Assembly: GCA_963932145.1 (NCBI GenBank)
Contig: OZ010611.1
Location: 54,319,833 to 54,383,832, forward strand
Source: Acanthosepion lycidas
Taxonomy: Eukaryota; Mollusca; Cephalopoda; Sepiida; Sepiidae
Direction: 5' to 3'
DNA length: 64,000 nt
Within the stretch, counting starts at the first letter, position 1. Every line of letters starts with the position of its first letter. Made by a program: the position numbers and the translations under genes. The notes under the pieces were generated by a model. The model searched no databases. It had not been told where the DNA came from and saw only the letters and a list, made by a program, of their open reading frames with translations. Positions 46,481 through 56,699 of the stretch are shown here, piece by piece.

Positions 46481-46625
46481 AAGAAAGAACAGTAAGATAT
46501 ATAATCCGGTGTTCTTATAGATATTTTTATTTTTACAAAATAGTGCTCAATGTAAATTTACAGAGCATTAATATTATAAATTGATTTATTTAAAATATGT
46601 TTTTTTTCGCTTTTTTTTCGTTAAT

Positions 46626-47021
46626 GTTCTGTACTGTCTTATCTAGGCGTTTCTGGAAGTAGGATTTCTTACCCTGGAAATTTATGTTGTTAATTATTCC
46701 CAGTAGGTCCTTTTCGAAAGCGGACAAACCCTGAATAAATGATGCTGCTTTTTTACTGTTAAAACCGTAAGTTTCCTTGTAGTTTTTGTTTTATGATTCG
46801 TTCTTATTAAGGAAGAAGCAAGCTCTCCATCTCATCCTTTGTATGAGTTCCTCTGTTTTTTTCATTAATATCACGAAATATTCCTTCTTGTTGGTATTAG
46901 GAATGTTCTTCAAAGAAATTCCGAAATTTATTTTCTCCATATTTTCTTCTTGTTAAAATAAAGATTTAGAGTGCTCAACTTTGATTAGGAGCCAATGTAA
47001 CCATATTTTAAATAAATCAAT

Positions 47022-47052
<31 letters not shown>

Positions 47053-47179
47053 TTAAGCAACGTGGTTCTGACACAACGAGGAAGAAATTTCTCAAGCTGA
47101 AAATGTATTGAAAAAGCATTAATTTAGAAATCTTTTTCCGTAAAATTTCATTCAATGCTGAATATGGCTAGGTTAAACA
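46626..47179. other. Stretch with no recognised gene
   Basis: AT-rich; (TA)n at 47028-47052 and GTGCTCAAC at 46971 suggest another element of the TA-flanked group, but no ribozyme-like core was found. Confidence 0.4.
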
Positions 47180-48090
47180 TTGAGATCTCTTCTCCTTTAT
47201 CTGTCATATCTCCTCGCCGGGACGTCAGCATTCATGGTTCTCCCCTACTTCCTGTCCCTTGCAGCTCTTAACAAATTTTGTGTTTCTGTTATTTCTTCTA
47301 AACCTTGTTCCGCCAGCCATTTACTCAAACTTACTAAGTATCTCATGCGCTGTTTTCCTCTGTCTCTCTTGCTCTCAATCTGCCCTGTGAGTATCAGATA
47401 TCCCAAGCCCTCTCTCCTTAATTATGCGCTCCAGAAACCTTAACTGTCTCTTCCTTAAATATTAGTTTGTTTTTCGTTTCCATAATCTTTAAAACTTTCG
47501 CCGTTGTTCAAGTGTTCAGTCCATGATATCTTCAGTATCCTTCTGTAGAACCACATTTCTGTTGCTTCAAGTTTTTTCTTCATCTTTAAGGAGATCGTCC
47601 AGCAATCATACTGGAGAACAGATATCACATAACAGATTAGTACACTTTTCCTTGCTTTTAGCGAAGTTTTTCTATGTCTTAATTCTTTGCTTAGCTTTTG
47701 GAAGGCACCTTTCGATATCTCAACACGCTTTCGAATTTCAGTGTCACACTTTCTGTCCTCTGTTAAAACAATTCCCAAATATTTACATTTTCTCAATTGT
47801 TTGATTTTGGTATCTCCTATTTGCAATTCGCAATTGGGGTCATTCTTTTGCTAACAACCATGCATTCTGTCTTCTTACAGTTGATGCTTAGTCCTTTCTT
47901 CTCGCTCTCCTTGGCTACCTTCTGTGGAGGTTTTTGCAGTTTCCTTTCTGTGTCTGCTATCAACAGTGCGCCATGTTGCTAAGATTGTGGTCACCAATAA
48001 TGAATCCTGGTAGGACTTCTAATTCTCTCAGAATAGCCTCGCTGTATAGCTTGAATAAGTCCGGTGAGGAGGCACATCCTTGTCTTACAC
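47180..48090 (-). pseudogene. RTE-like LINE, palm to C-terminus
   Basis: Minus strand: ILRELEVLPGFIIGDHNLSN, then a damaged catalytic region, then a 123-codon open segment (47826-47455) with KYLGIVLTEDRKCDTEIRKR, then CYVISVLQYDCWTISLKMKK and LEATEMWFYRRILKISWTEH. It shows the order of parts absent from the satellite: GECWTI region, KKKLEATEMWFYRR, then C-terminus. Good local reference for the parent of the 165-bp and 105-bp arrays. Confidence 0.85.
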
Positions 48091-48209
48091 CCCAGACATA
48101 AAGTTTCAATTTAAGAAGCTTGTTTTTCTCTGTAGCTTAAAAGTTGTAAAACCGTTAAAGCTATTTGGCTTATACCTACTGAAACTTTTTTCTTTCTTTA
48201 TTCCTTTTT

Positions 48210-48790
48210 ATCACTCTATAACTCCCACTAAGACGCAAGAGGCTACTGGGAGTGATAGAGAATAAGAAGATTAGAAGGAACCGGGAACCCTATCCTAAAC
48301 TAGAAACAAAGGATAAACTTCTACTCCTGTTCAAAATAATAGGGAGGAGTATGAACCTGACGATAACCAAACCTATCTATTTAAATATATATAGAGAGAG
48401 ATATATGTTTATGTTTTTTTAAGCATTTCACTACTAGCAAGGCGGGAAGCCACTGGCACGCAAGGGGTTATAGAGGATTTGGAGCGGGAGCTGGTAAGAA
48501 TGATAGAGGAAAGGTTGGGGAGAAGGATAGTGGCAACTGGAGAATGTCGATTGACATTACATTTGAATAGTTGGAGATTATAGCTATCAGGGAAACAGGA
48601 ATAGGGAAGGGAGTTCCACAGGCGAGAGGTGCGAGGTATGAAAATATTGGAGTAGAAGAGACGGCTACATTTAAAAGTTTCTACAGTGAAAGGGTGAGAG
48701 TGAGATGCCAGCCTCGTAGGGCGCTTGAATTCATGAAGTCTGGGAACCAGCGAAAGCAGCTCATTGGAGCAATTACCATGAAAGTATTAG
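48210..48790 (-). pseudogene. Jockey/CR1-like LINE 3' end
   Basis: Minus strand across 48790-48560: FMNSSALRGWHLTLTLS, then RLWNSLPYSCFPDSY and LFKCNVNRHS, the usual C-terminus of this LINE type, then 3' tail with repeated complement of GCCACT..ACGCAAG(G/A)GG (48225-48255 and 48450-48470). Frames are shifted between blocks. Confidence 0.7.
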
Positions 48791-48835
48791 TAAAAAAAAA
48801 AAAACATAGAGAGGCAAATTTTTCTTTGAGGTATG

Positions 48836-49319
48836 TCTAATTTTAATAAATTACAAATATTATATCTGCTTATTTTTATTATAATCCTTTCATATTCCCG
48901 AATATTTTTCCGTATATGACAAATAAATAAGGCAAGAAATGCACTGTAACAGTGAAAAATCATTTCTATTTCCCCAGTATTTTGCATCTTCTTCGGGTGC
49001 AACTAGTAAGGCAAAAACTATGTGTAGCTACCCATTAGTGAATTTTTTTTTTGCCTTAAATGCTATGACTGACAGTTATGCTATAAACTCAAAACAAAAA
49101 ATTCAGTAATGGATAGGCACACATAGTTTTTGCCTTCCCTGTTGCACCCCTGATGATGATCTCAGAAAGAGATGGAAAGTACTTGGGATATAAAAGTGAG
49201 TTTCACTGCTAAAGTGCATTTCTTGCTTCATTTAAACGTAATATACGGAAAAATGTTAGTAAATATGAAAGGATTATGTTTAAAATAAGCAGAAATAATG
49301 TTTGCAATTTATTTAATCA

Positions 49320-49320
<1 letters not shown>
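48836..49320. repeat. Large inverted repeat with hammerhead-like motif
   Basis: Left arm about 48836-49050 and right arm about 49096-49320 are inverted copies (TATACGGAAAAAT, ATGAAAGGATTAT, AAGAAATGCACTGT / AGTGCATTTCTTG, GGCAAAAACTATGTGT). The right arm has CTGATGA (49150-49156), a 5-bp stem ATCTC/GAGAT and GAAA (49175-49178). The left-arm equivalent is CCGAAGA and worn. Arms are diverged, so the event is old. Confidence 0.75.
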
Positions 49321-49374
<54 letters not shown>

Positions 49375-49438
49375 CTGGGGATTTGAATATCATAATGAGT
49401 TCATCGCATCTACAGGAATCCTCAAGAGAATGCAGAAA

Positions 49439-49486
49439 GCACTGGACGGCTATTTCGTCTTATTTTTTGGGACTCATCAGCAGTGC
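49439..49486 (-). ncRNA. Hammerhead ribozyme, type I order, with pairing stem I
   Basis: Minus strand reads GCACTG (stem I), CTGATGA (plus 49474-49480), GTCC..loop..GAC with one stem II change, GAAA (49453-49456), a short stem III, the cleavable GTC, then CAGTGC, which pairs perfectly with GCACTG over 6 bp. The core words closely resemble the well-known Schistosoma hammerhead. Expected self-cleavage is after GTC. The G-to-A change in stem II and GAAAT in place of GAAAC may weaken it. Confidence 0.75.
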
Positions 49487-49615
49487 GCATCCACCTGGAC
49501 CGTTACGATATGATGCAGACGTACTGTCCACTGAACCAACGTGTCTCGGTGAAGGAGAGGTAACAAACCAGTGTCATATCGTAACGCTCCAGATTCGATT
49601 CTCGGTAGTGGATGC

Positions 49616-49662
49616 GCACTGCTGACGAGTCCTAAAAATAGGACGAAACGGTCGTTCATTGC
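49616..49662 (+). ncRNA. Hammerhead ribozyme, type I order, canonical core
   Basis: CTGACGA (49622-49628), a perfect 6-bp stem II GTCCTA-AAAA-TAGGAC (49629-49644), GAAAC (49645-49649), then a minimal stem III ACGGTCGT and the site GTT. Stem I is GCACTG (49616-49621) against CATTGC (5 of 6 pairs). All invariant core bases are present. This and the partner on the minus strand are the clearest ribozymes in the window. Confidence 0.78.
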
Positions 49663-49708
49663 TTTCTGCATTCTGTTGGGAATTCTTCTAGACTAGATGA
49701 ATTAATCA

Positions 49709-49744
<36 letters not shown>

Positions 49745-49749
<5 letters not shown>

Positions 49750-49923
49750 AATTATGGCATAAGCATATTATAACATCACTACAAAAATAGTGATATTGTT
49801 TCAACACTTCTTGTGTCTTGTCAAGTGATGATGTTGATCCATCACGTGATAAAAACACCAGAAGTGTTGAAACAAAATGACCATTTTTTGTAGTGATCTT
49901 ATAACATGCTTATGTTATAATTT

Positions 49924-49930
<7 letters not shown>
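49745..49930. repeat. Inverted pair of another (TA)n-bounded element
   Basis: ATTATGGCATAAGCATATTA left mirrors TAACATGCTTATGTTATAAT right; ATCACTACAAAAA and TTTTTTGTAGTGAT, GTTTCAACACTTC and GAAGTGTTGAAAC pair likewise. The GTGTTGAAAC preceded by ACACC..GAAG resembles a hammerhead stem II and GAAAC, but CTGANGA is worn in both arms. A third fragment of the family is at 50268-50325. Confidence 0.65.
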
Positions 49931-49978
<48 letters not shown>

Positions 49979-49979
49979 G

Positions 49980-50012
<33 letters not shown>

Positions 50013-50014
50013 GT

Positions 50015-50160
50015 CATCTGCAGGCAGATTGTTTCGCTGTATCAAAGCTCATCATTGTGGCTAGACGTCCGGTTGCCTCTAGCTAGGATCGAAACCAGAC
50101 TGAATTGGCGTCTGTCTGGATTCTAACACTAAGCCGTTGGCGCCCAAGAATAGGATTGGT
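50015..50160 (-). mobile_element. tRNA-derived SINE, family 5, copy 2
   Basis: Minus strand: GCGCCAACGGCTTAGTGTTA, B-box-like GGTTTCGATCCTAGC, and tail GATACAGCGAAACAATCTGC. Matches 36365-36512 closely. Confidence 0.75.
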
Positions 50161-50309
50161 GTATACGAAATAAATTCCGATGACCAATAAATACTATTCT
50201 TAAAAGAGTGCTCAATACAGAGTAGATAATATATAATTATTTATTCGAAAATTATAAGATGTTATAAAATCATTTCAAAAATAGCTATTTTGTTTTAAAA
50301 CTTCCGGTG

Positions 50310-51215
50310 TCTTATGATGTTATATATATTTCTTATTTCTTTTTTCCCATTGTCTGTTTTTTTTCACTCTGTCGATATGTTTTATCTCTGTTGCTTTTTT
50401 TTTTCTCTTTTTCCCTTCCTATCTTCTCTTGCACTCTTTCTCACTTTCTCTTTCTTCTTTTATTCATTACGATTCTTATCTCCTTCCTTTCTTATCTCTC
50501 TCCCTCACTCACTTATCTCATTCCTTTTTTTTTTTCATTAAATGTTTCTCTCTTATTTTTTCTGTTTATCTTTCAATATTCTCTATCTTCGTTTTCTTTT
50601 TCTTTTCTTTCCCCCACTTCTTCATTTCCTTGCATTCTTTCTCACTTTCTCTTTCATTTCCTTCTTTCTTCTTCCTTATTTCCATCCATTACGTCTCACT
50701 TTCTCTTTTTTTTATTTCTCTCATAAGTTTGCATTATATTTCTTTCGCTTTCCGCTTTTTTCCGACATTTCTCTCTCTTCTTTCTTTCTCTCTCTATCTC
50801 TCTCTCTCTCTCTCTCTTCTGTCTCTCTCGCTTCTTTCTTTCTCCACCCTCTCTCTCTTCTTTCTTTTTTCTCCCTCTCTCTCTCTCTCTTCTGTCTCTC
50901 TCTCTCTTCTTTCTTTCTACCCCTCCCTCTCTCTTCTTTCTTTCTACCCCTCCCTCTCTCTTCTTTCTTTCTCCCCCTCTTTCTCTCTCTCCTGTCTCTC
51001 TCTCTTCTTTCTTTCTCCCCCTCTCTTCTTTCTTTCTCCCCCCTCTCTCTCTCTCTCTTCTGTCTCTCTAACTTCTTTCTTTCTCCCCTCTCTCTCTCTT
51101 CTTTCTTTCTCCCCTCTCTCTCTTCTTTCTTTCTCCCTCTCTCTCTCTTCTTTCTTTCTCCCCCCTCTCTCTCTCTTCTTTCTTCTTTTCTTTGCCTTCT
51201 TTCTTTTCCTATTCC
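50310..51215. repeat. Polypyrimidine tract with CTTTCTTTCTC minisatellite
   Basis: Plus strand is almost only C and T for about 900 bp. From about 50820 it becomes a tandem of TCTTCTTTCTTTCTCCCCCT-like and (CT)n units, 25-60 bp each. Frames up to 276 codons are Leu/Ser/Phe runs and not genes. Confidence 0.9.
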
Positions 51216-51224
51216 CCCTTTCCA

Positions 51225-51330
51225 ACGACAGATGTAGTCAAAAGTTGTTTAAGACTTAATGTCCTTCTGACGTCCCGAGGCAAGCTGTTACACATCTTCA
51301 GAAATGACTCCCTGACTCTCCGTCTTTATG
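51225..51330 (-). pseudogene. Possible LINE 3' coding scrap
   Basis: Minus strand reads SFLKMCNSLPRDVRRTLSLK then QLLTTSVV, reminiscent of the WNSLP..V tail found at the C-terminus of many LINEs. Too short to place. Confidence 0.35.
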
Positions 51331-51689
51331 ACTCACCACCCCCCCCCGCCCCACCAGCCTTGCATATATTTTACGTTAAACTCCACTGCGATCAAGCAAG
51401 CTGCGATCCCTAAAATGTCCAGGGGGTGGGGCAAAATGGTTTTTGCCCATGCTGTGGTGAGGAAAAGGAGTGACGGGAAAGAAAACTTTTAAAAAGTTTT
51501 GAGAAATGAATGAGATAAATATGAAGAAACGAAATAAAAGGTGGACACATTCGAAGAGGGTTGGGGGTGGAAGGTCATGATCAGTGTTAGGGGTCACTTG
51601 CTGAACAATGGGTTTTGAAAGATGATGTCATTTTTGTAAGGAATAGAAAGTGGGAGGGTTACAGTTTGAAAAAATGTATGGTAACAAGA

Positions 51690-52401
51690 ATAAAACATTA
51701 TATGTAGTTAAGAAATGAACAAAAGAAGGAAAGAAAGAAAGAAAGAAAGAAGGAAGGAAAGAAAGAAGGAAGGAAAGAAAGAAGGAAGGAAGGAAAGAAC
51801 AAAAAGGACAGAAAAACGAAAAATTGCATAGAAAGAAAGAAAGAAAGAAAGAAAGAATGTAGGTGAAAAGGAAAGAAAACAAGAAAAAAAGAAAGAAGGA
51901 AAAAATGCATAGAAAAAAGAAAAATGGCATAGAAAGAAAGAAAGAAACAAACAAAGAAAAAAGAACAGATGAAAGAAAAATTGCATAAAAGAAAGAACGC
52001 GAGAAATAAAAAAAGAAAGACAGGAAGACAGAAAGAAAACTGCACAGGCGAAAGATAATTTACATAGAAAGAAAGAAAGAAAGAAAGAAAGAAACAAACA
52101 AACAAACAAACAAACAAACAGAAAGAAACAAAGAAATGCTCAGAAGAAAGAAAACTTGCATATGAGAGAGAAAGGAAGAACAGAAGAAAAAGAAAAAATG
52201 AGGAGAAAATTACACACAGAAAACTGTGAATAGAGAAAGAAAGAAAGAAAGAAAGTGAAAAGGAAAGAAAGAAAGAAAAAAGAAAGAAAAAAGAGAGAAG
52301 GAAAGAAGGAAAAATGCACAGAAAAAAGAAAAATTGCATAGAAAGTGATAAAAAACAAAGAAGGAAAGAAAAAATGCAGAGAAAAAAGAAAAATTGCATA
52401 T

Positions 52402-52445
<44 letters not shown>

Positions 52446-52663
52446 GAAGAAAATGAAAAAATGAAAAAAAAAGAAAAAAAAAGAGAAAAGTAAGGACAGA
52501 AAACGGTGAAGAAAGAAAGAAAGAAAGTGAAAAAGAAAGAAAGCAAGAAAAAAGAAAAAAGGAAAGAAGGAAAAAATTCACAGAAAAAAGAAAAATTGCA
52601 TAGAAAGTGAGAAAAAACAAAGAAGGAAAGAAAAAATGGTAAGAAAAAAGAAAAATTGCATAT

Positions 52664-52703
<40 letters not shown>

Positions 52704-53175
52704 AAAAGAAAGAAAGAAAAAAGAAAGAAAGAAAGAAACTGGTCACTAGACAAAGAAAGAAAGAATAATTAAATAAAAGAATATATAGGTTAACGACAAT
52801 AAGAATGAATGAAAGAAAAAGGGGAATAAACAAAATCAAGAAATAATGAATGAAAGAATAAAATAAAGAAAGAAAAATGTTAATCGTCAAAAGAAGAAAG
52901 AATAAAAAGAATGAAATAAAAATGTTAGCAACAGAAAGAAAGAATAGAAAAAGTGAAGAAAATTAATTATACCCCTTTTAGGAAAGAATGCATGGATGAA
53001 TGAAAAAATATGAATAGAAGAAAGAAGAGAAAAGTAATGAATGAAAAAATAATAGAATGAAGAAAAATACGAACAATAATGAATGAAAAAGGTGAATATT
53101 AATGAACAGAAGAAAAAAGGAGGTATAAATGAATGAGTTAATGAATGAAAGAAATAAAAAGATGAATCGGAAAAA

Positions 53176-53209
<34 letters not shown>

Positions 53210-53500
53210 AAATGAGCCAAGTATGAGAATAATAGAAAGAAAACGAGAGAAATTTTGGATAGAGAGAAAAAGATTGAAAAATGATATAAAAAAATTTCAA
53301 AGAAAGAAAGAAAAAAGAACGAAAATGACAGGGTGGGTTTGCGAAGGAGTAAAAAAAAAAGGGGGGTAAAATAAAGGTTCGACAAGAAGAGTATAAAGAA
53401 AATTAAAATCATTAAAACGGAAAAGAAAGAAAGAAAAAAAGAAAAGAAAAGAAAAGAAAAGAAAAAAAAAGAAAGAAAAAAAAAAGAAAAAGAAAAAAGT
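51690..53500. repeat. Polypurine (GAAA)n-type tract, about 1.8 kb
   Basis: Plus strand is dominated by GAAA and GGAAA repeats punctuated by AAAAATTGCATAGAAAG or close forms at least ten times. A 262-bp duplication is visible (GAAAAATTGCATAGAAAG at 52328 and 52590). The 351-codon minus frame is Phe/Ser/Leu only. Mirror-like purine tracts of this length can form triplex DNA. Confidence 0.92.
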
Positions 53501-53654
53501 GAGAATGGTTTGAGCGACGCAAAATGGTATTTGATTGAATCAAATCTAAGAACAGGATGAAAAAGAAAATAAAAGCGGACAATGGCCGACTTGAAACACC
53601 AAAGAAATGACCCTGAAAAAATTATCGAATGTTGGGTGATTGAATAAAGAACCG

Positions 53655-53658
53655 CATA

Positions 53659-53697
<39 letters not shown>

Positions 53698-53800
53698 CCA
53701 CCACATGGGAATAAGCGTTAGAGAGAGAAAGAGAGAGAGAGATGGAGGGAAAGAGAGAGAGAGACAGATGGAGAGAAAGAGATGGAGGGAGAGAGTGAGA
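53655..53800. repeat. (CA)n and GA-rich microsatellites
   Basis: (CA)n at about 53658-53694, then GAGA-rich sequence with GATGGAG repeats at 53720-53800. Confidence 0.9.
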
Positions 53801-53961
53801 GAGTGCAGAAGTATGAAAGTATGAAATAGTTTTGTCAGTCCTACTTTAGGGATATTGTTTGTTTCGACACAGTAATACCAATAAAATGAAAATTGAAGAG
53901 TGCGTCTTTTTGTGGCTAGGCGCGTGCATGCCTGGATGATAAAATTTAATATAATTTAGAT

Positions 53962-53962
53962 A

Positions 53963-54025
<63 letters not shown>

Positions 54026-54124
54026 TGAACAGACTGAGATAGATATGAACTGCCCCAGATAGATAGATAGATAAATATGAACTGACCCAGATAGATATGA
54101 ACAGAAATAGATATGAACCGACCC

Positions 54125-54170
<46 letters not shown>
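53962..54170. repeat. (GATA)n with TGAACAGACTGA / TGAACTGACCCAGA interruptions
   Basis: Same compound pattern as at 23339-23870 and 40199-41130, here with a TGAACTGMCCCAGATA variant repeated three times. Confidence 0.92.
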
Positions 54171-54172
<2 letters not shown>

Positions 54173-54291
54173 GTTTCTTTGCCTGAAGATTTTTTCTCTT
54201 AGATTCTCTCTCTGTAACTGCTTCCGTACTTGTTTCACTCTGTAACTGCCTCGCTTGCGGTGAAAAGTTTAACATATATATATATATATAT

Positions 54292-54337
<46 letters not shown>

Positions 54338-54339
<2 letters not shown>

Positions 54340-54690
54340 ACCTAGTGAGCCAGACAAACCTACCCAGGTTTCACCTAAGCGGATTGTCGGGGAAAGCCGG
54401 CTTTCCCTGACGAACCACTTAGGTGAAACCTGGGTAGTTTTGTCTGTCTCACTAGGTTTATCTAGGTCTGCTCTACGGTTGTATTAAGCTCTTTTGTTAG
54501 TTAGTTGTTTACTCGTGCCGGTTTTTTTTTTTGGAGGTGGGGGGGGCTTCAAACCTGTATCTCTGCGATTTTTTTCGACAGACTTTCATGTTTCTAGTTC
54601 TTTCTGTTTTTAAAACTTTTTTTCCCTCGAGATTGGTTTGATTATTGGCAAATCAAAAATTCGAAGGCTCTTCGAAACGAGTATAGTTAC
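54338..54690. repeat. Spacer-free palindrome plus body of the CCTAGGTAGG hammerhead-like family
   Basis: 61-bp arms 54338-54398 and 54399-54459 meet at GGAAAGCC/GGCTTTCC with no loop. Each arm carries a core: plus CTGACGA (54408-54414), ACC..GGT, GAAACC; minus CCGACAA, GAAACC. To the right the body continues (TGTATTAAGCTC, GCCGG, TTTCATGTTTCTAG) to TTCGAAACGAGTATAGTTAC, whose complement starts the copy at 5017. Confidence 0.75.
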
Positions 54691-54699
54691 CTATATTTG

Positions 54700-54714
54700 T
54701 ATATATGTATATAT

Positions 54715-54789
<75 letters not shown>

Positions 54790-54792
54790 AGC

Positions 54793-54848
<56 letters not shown>

Positions 54849-54991
54849 GAAATATACTCTTAAGGTATGCAATATTTAGGGGATAAAGTGCTCAATCTCA
54901 GTGATAGACCGTGTGTAAATAAAAAAGTGAACATTGAATTCAAAACTTAGATCCGACAGGCTATTTCATGTTAGAGGCAATCGTCAAGCCA

Positions 54992-55055
<64 letters not shown>
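54700..55055 (-). repeat. (TA)n tracts around a hammerhead-like element
   Basis: (TA)n at 54726-54773, 54800-54845 and 54992-55054. Between them GTGCTCAATCTCAGTGATAG and, on the minus strand, TTGACGA, TTGC..stem, CATGAAATAGCC (plus 54963-54989). The first core base is T instead of C, so likely inactive. Same family as 13690-13910 and 57845-58040. Confidence 0.55.
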
Positions 55056-55056
<1 letters not shown>

Positions 55057-55740
55057 TTGTGGAATGAAATGGATTAATCCGACAATTATAACGTATAAAC
55101 AGAAAATATATGGTATATCAAAAATACTTTTTTGCGCAGGTTCCTCACACCAAAACAAGAACTAAAGTCCATATAAATATATGCCCGCAAATCCATAGTT
55201 TTTTTAAGATATTAAGTTTCAAGAAAGTAAACTTTAAACTTAATTACTTAAAAACGAAGGATTTGCGAATTTGTTTTATGCGTGAGGAACTAATTGTGCC
55301 GAGGCGTGGGATTAGGATTTTGCTCAATGTGCCGGATAGTTTAATGAGGGGTGTTGTCTGTCCCTGTTATGGTAGCTCTCATTGGTATGATCAGTTTGTC
55401 TCGTTGGTAGTCCGTATAGTGGGGGTATTTTTGGGGGTGATGTTCAGTGACTTTTTGCCAGGAGTTTTCTTCATTTTTTTATGTCTTTTTTTTATGTCTT
55501 TGTTTTCGTTTGCTTTTACGTAGATGTTGTTGTCGTCAATGAGATCTCTCTTTTTCTGTTGATAGATGTCTTCCTCTGTGATTATAATTTATCGGAAGGA
55601 GATATATAGATGTTTTGGTTGTTTGCGAATTATTTCAGGAATTAGCAAACAACTGCGAAGAAAGTCAGGTGAAAATTAAAAAAAAACGTAGGCATCAAAC
55701 ACACACACAAACACACACACACATTTATATAAATATATAT
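55056..55740. other. Stretch with no recognised gene
   Basis: A 137-codon plus frame at 55110-55523 starts within low-complexity flank and has a hydrophobic end, but no motif I recognise. (CA)n at 55700-55722. Confidence 0.4.
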
Positions 55741-56423
55741 ACAGGGTGTCCATAAAGTTGATGTGCACTTTAAAAAAAAATTATAACTTTATTTGCGATA
55801 GAAATAATTTGTAAAAAGGATTAGAAAGAAGTAAATGACGTCATACATTAAGAAATGGACAAAGTCCGACAATTTATTTATTAAAGACATTTTTTATGTT
55901 TAACGTTCTTTTTATAGATACAAGTATTTAAGTAAATGCTCTGTTTTTAATAAACAGTACTAAATGACATTTACCGGCCTGAATGTCCGAGAAATTTTCA
56001 TAGAAAATATTCGTCCTTTGACAGGATTCGGACCTGCATCCTATACAGAACCGCCATTTAGTCGGGCGTGCCTAACCGATTCGGCCACAAAGGAGCGTTT
56101 TGTTGGCAAGGTCGAATTTAAACATAAAAAATGTCTTTAATAAATAAAGAAGTAAATCTATATTTTTTAAGGTTTTATTGAAATTTTATTTAACATTCCA
56201 CATGTCCTCCATCATTAGCAATACAAAGGATAATAAGATTTTGCAGTTCACGGAAAACATTTGCCAACTGATTTACAGTAATACCTGAAATCACATTAGT
56301 TATTTTAGCTATACTTAAAACTAGCTACATTAAACTTTATAACATTTTTTACAGATTATTTCTATTGTGAATACAAATAATTTTTTTTTTTAAAGTGCAC
56401 ACGAACTCTATGGAACACCCTGT
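55741..56423 (-). mobile_element. IS630/mariner-type transposon relic with 44-bp terminal inverted repeats
   Basis: Ends ACAGGGTGTCCATAAAG (55741) and complement of ACAGGGTGTTCCATAGAG (to 56423), continuing into GTGCACTTTAAAAAAAA on both sides; TA flanks. Minus strand at about 56290-56180 encodes NQLANVFRELQNLIILCIAN and DGGHVEC then stop, the C-terminal tail of this transposase type. The remainder is deleted and replaced by a SINE insertion. Confidence 0.8.
55837..56145 (-). mobile_element. SINE family 2, copy 3, nested in the transposon
   Basis: Flanked by the 12-bp direct repeat AAAGAAGTAAAT at 55825-55836 and 56146-56157. Head and B box as in the other copies (minus strand TTTGTGGCCGAATCGGTTAG). 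At its 5' side a short inverted duplicate of the 3' body (AACATAAAAAATGTCTTTAA) is present. Confidence 0.85.
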
Positions 56424-56699
56424 ATATAATTAAAGTCATAACGGAATTTTTCGGATTTAATTTTATAAAAGTTCTTCTCCTTAAGACAAAAATCTCTGAC
56501 TCCATCTCATGCCTTTCGTCTGAATGAAATATTGAAATGGATAAATTCTGTATTAGTTTCCCCATGTGAGATGATTTGGGATTTTATTGTTTAGTAATTA
56601 TTTGCTCTGCGGACCAGTTTTAATATTTTATATAACTAGGATCCACTTGGATTATATATCAACGGATTTGTTACATTTATATATATATATATATGTTTT

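Larger units (their letters stand above)
45110..46625. repeat. Dispersed TA-flanked element, two near-identical copies
   Basis: 45121-45260 and 46475-46615 share AGAACAGTAAGATATATAAT, CCGGTGTTCTTATAGAT, AGTGCTCAATGTAAATTTAC and AGAGCATTAATATTATAAAT. The shared GTGCTCAAT word links them to the hammerhead-bearing elements. Between them lie other (TA)n-bounded elements (see 45572-45966). Confidence 0.7.
49372..49712. repeat. Head-to-head hammerhead element pair between (TA)n tracts
   Basis: Inverted arms of about 170 bp: GAATGCAGAAAGC left and GCTTTCTGCATTC right, GGATGCGCACTG and its complement, CGTTACGATATGA and TCATATCGTAACG. (TA)n at 49322-49372 and 49712-49745. Each arm holds a hammerhead core pointing outward. 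The centre contains AGATTCGATTCTCGG, vaguely B-box-like. Confidence 0.85.

Noticed and set aside
50429-51259. 276-codon plus-strand open frame
   Set aside because: Translation is Leu/Ser/Phe from a polypyrimidine tract; length reflects absence of A in codons, not selection.
51698-52753. 351-codon minus-strand open frame and its neighbours
   Set aside because: Same reason: (GAAA)n read on the opposite strand gives Phe/Leu/Ser runs.
55110-55523. Membrane protein gene (137 codons)
   Set aside because: Hydrophobic end arises from T/G-rich sequence; no motif, and it lies among transposon relics.
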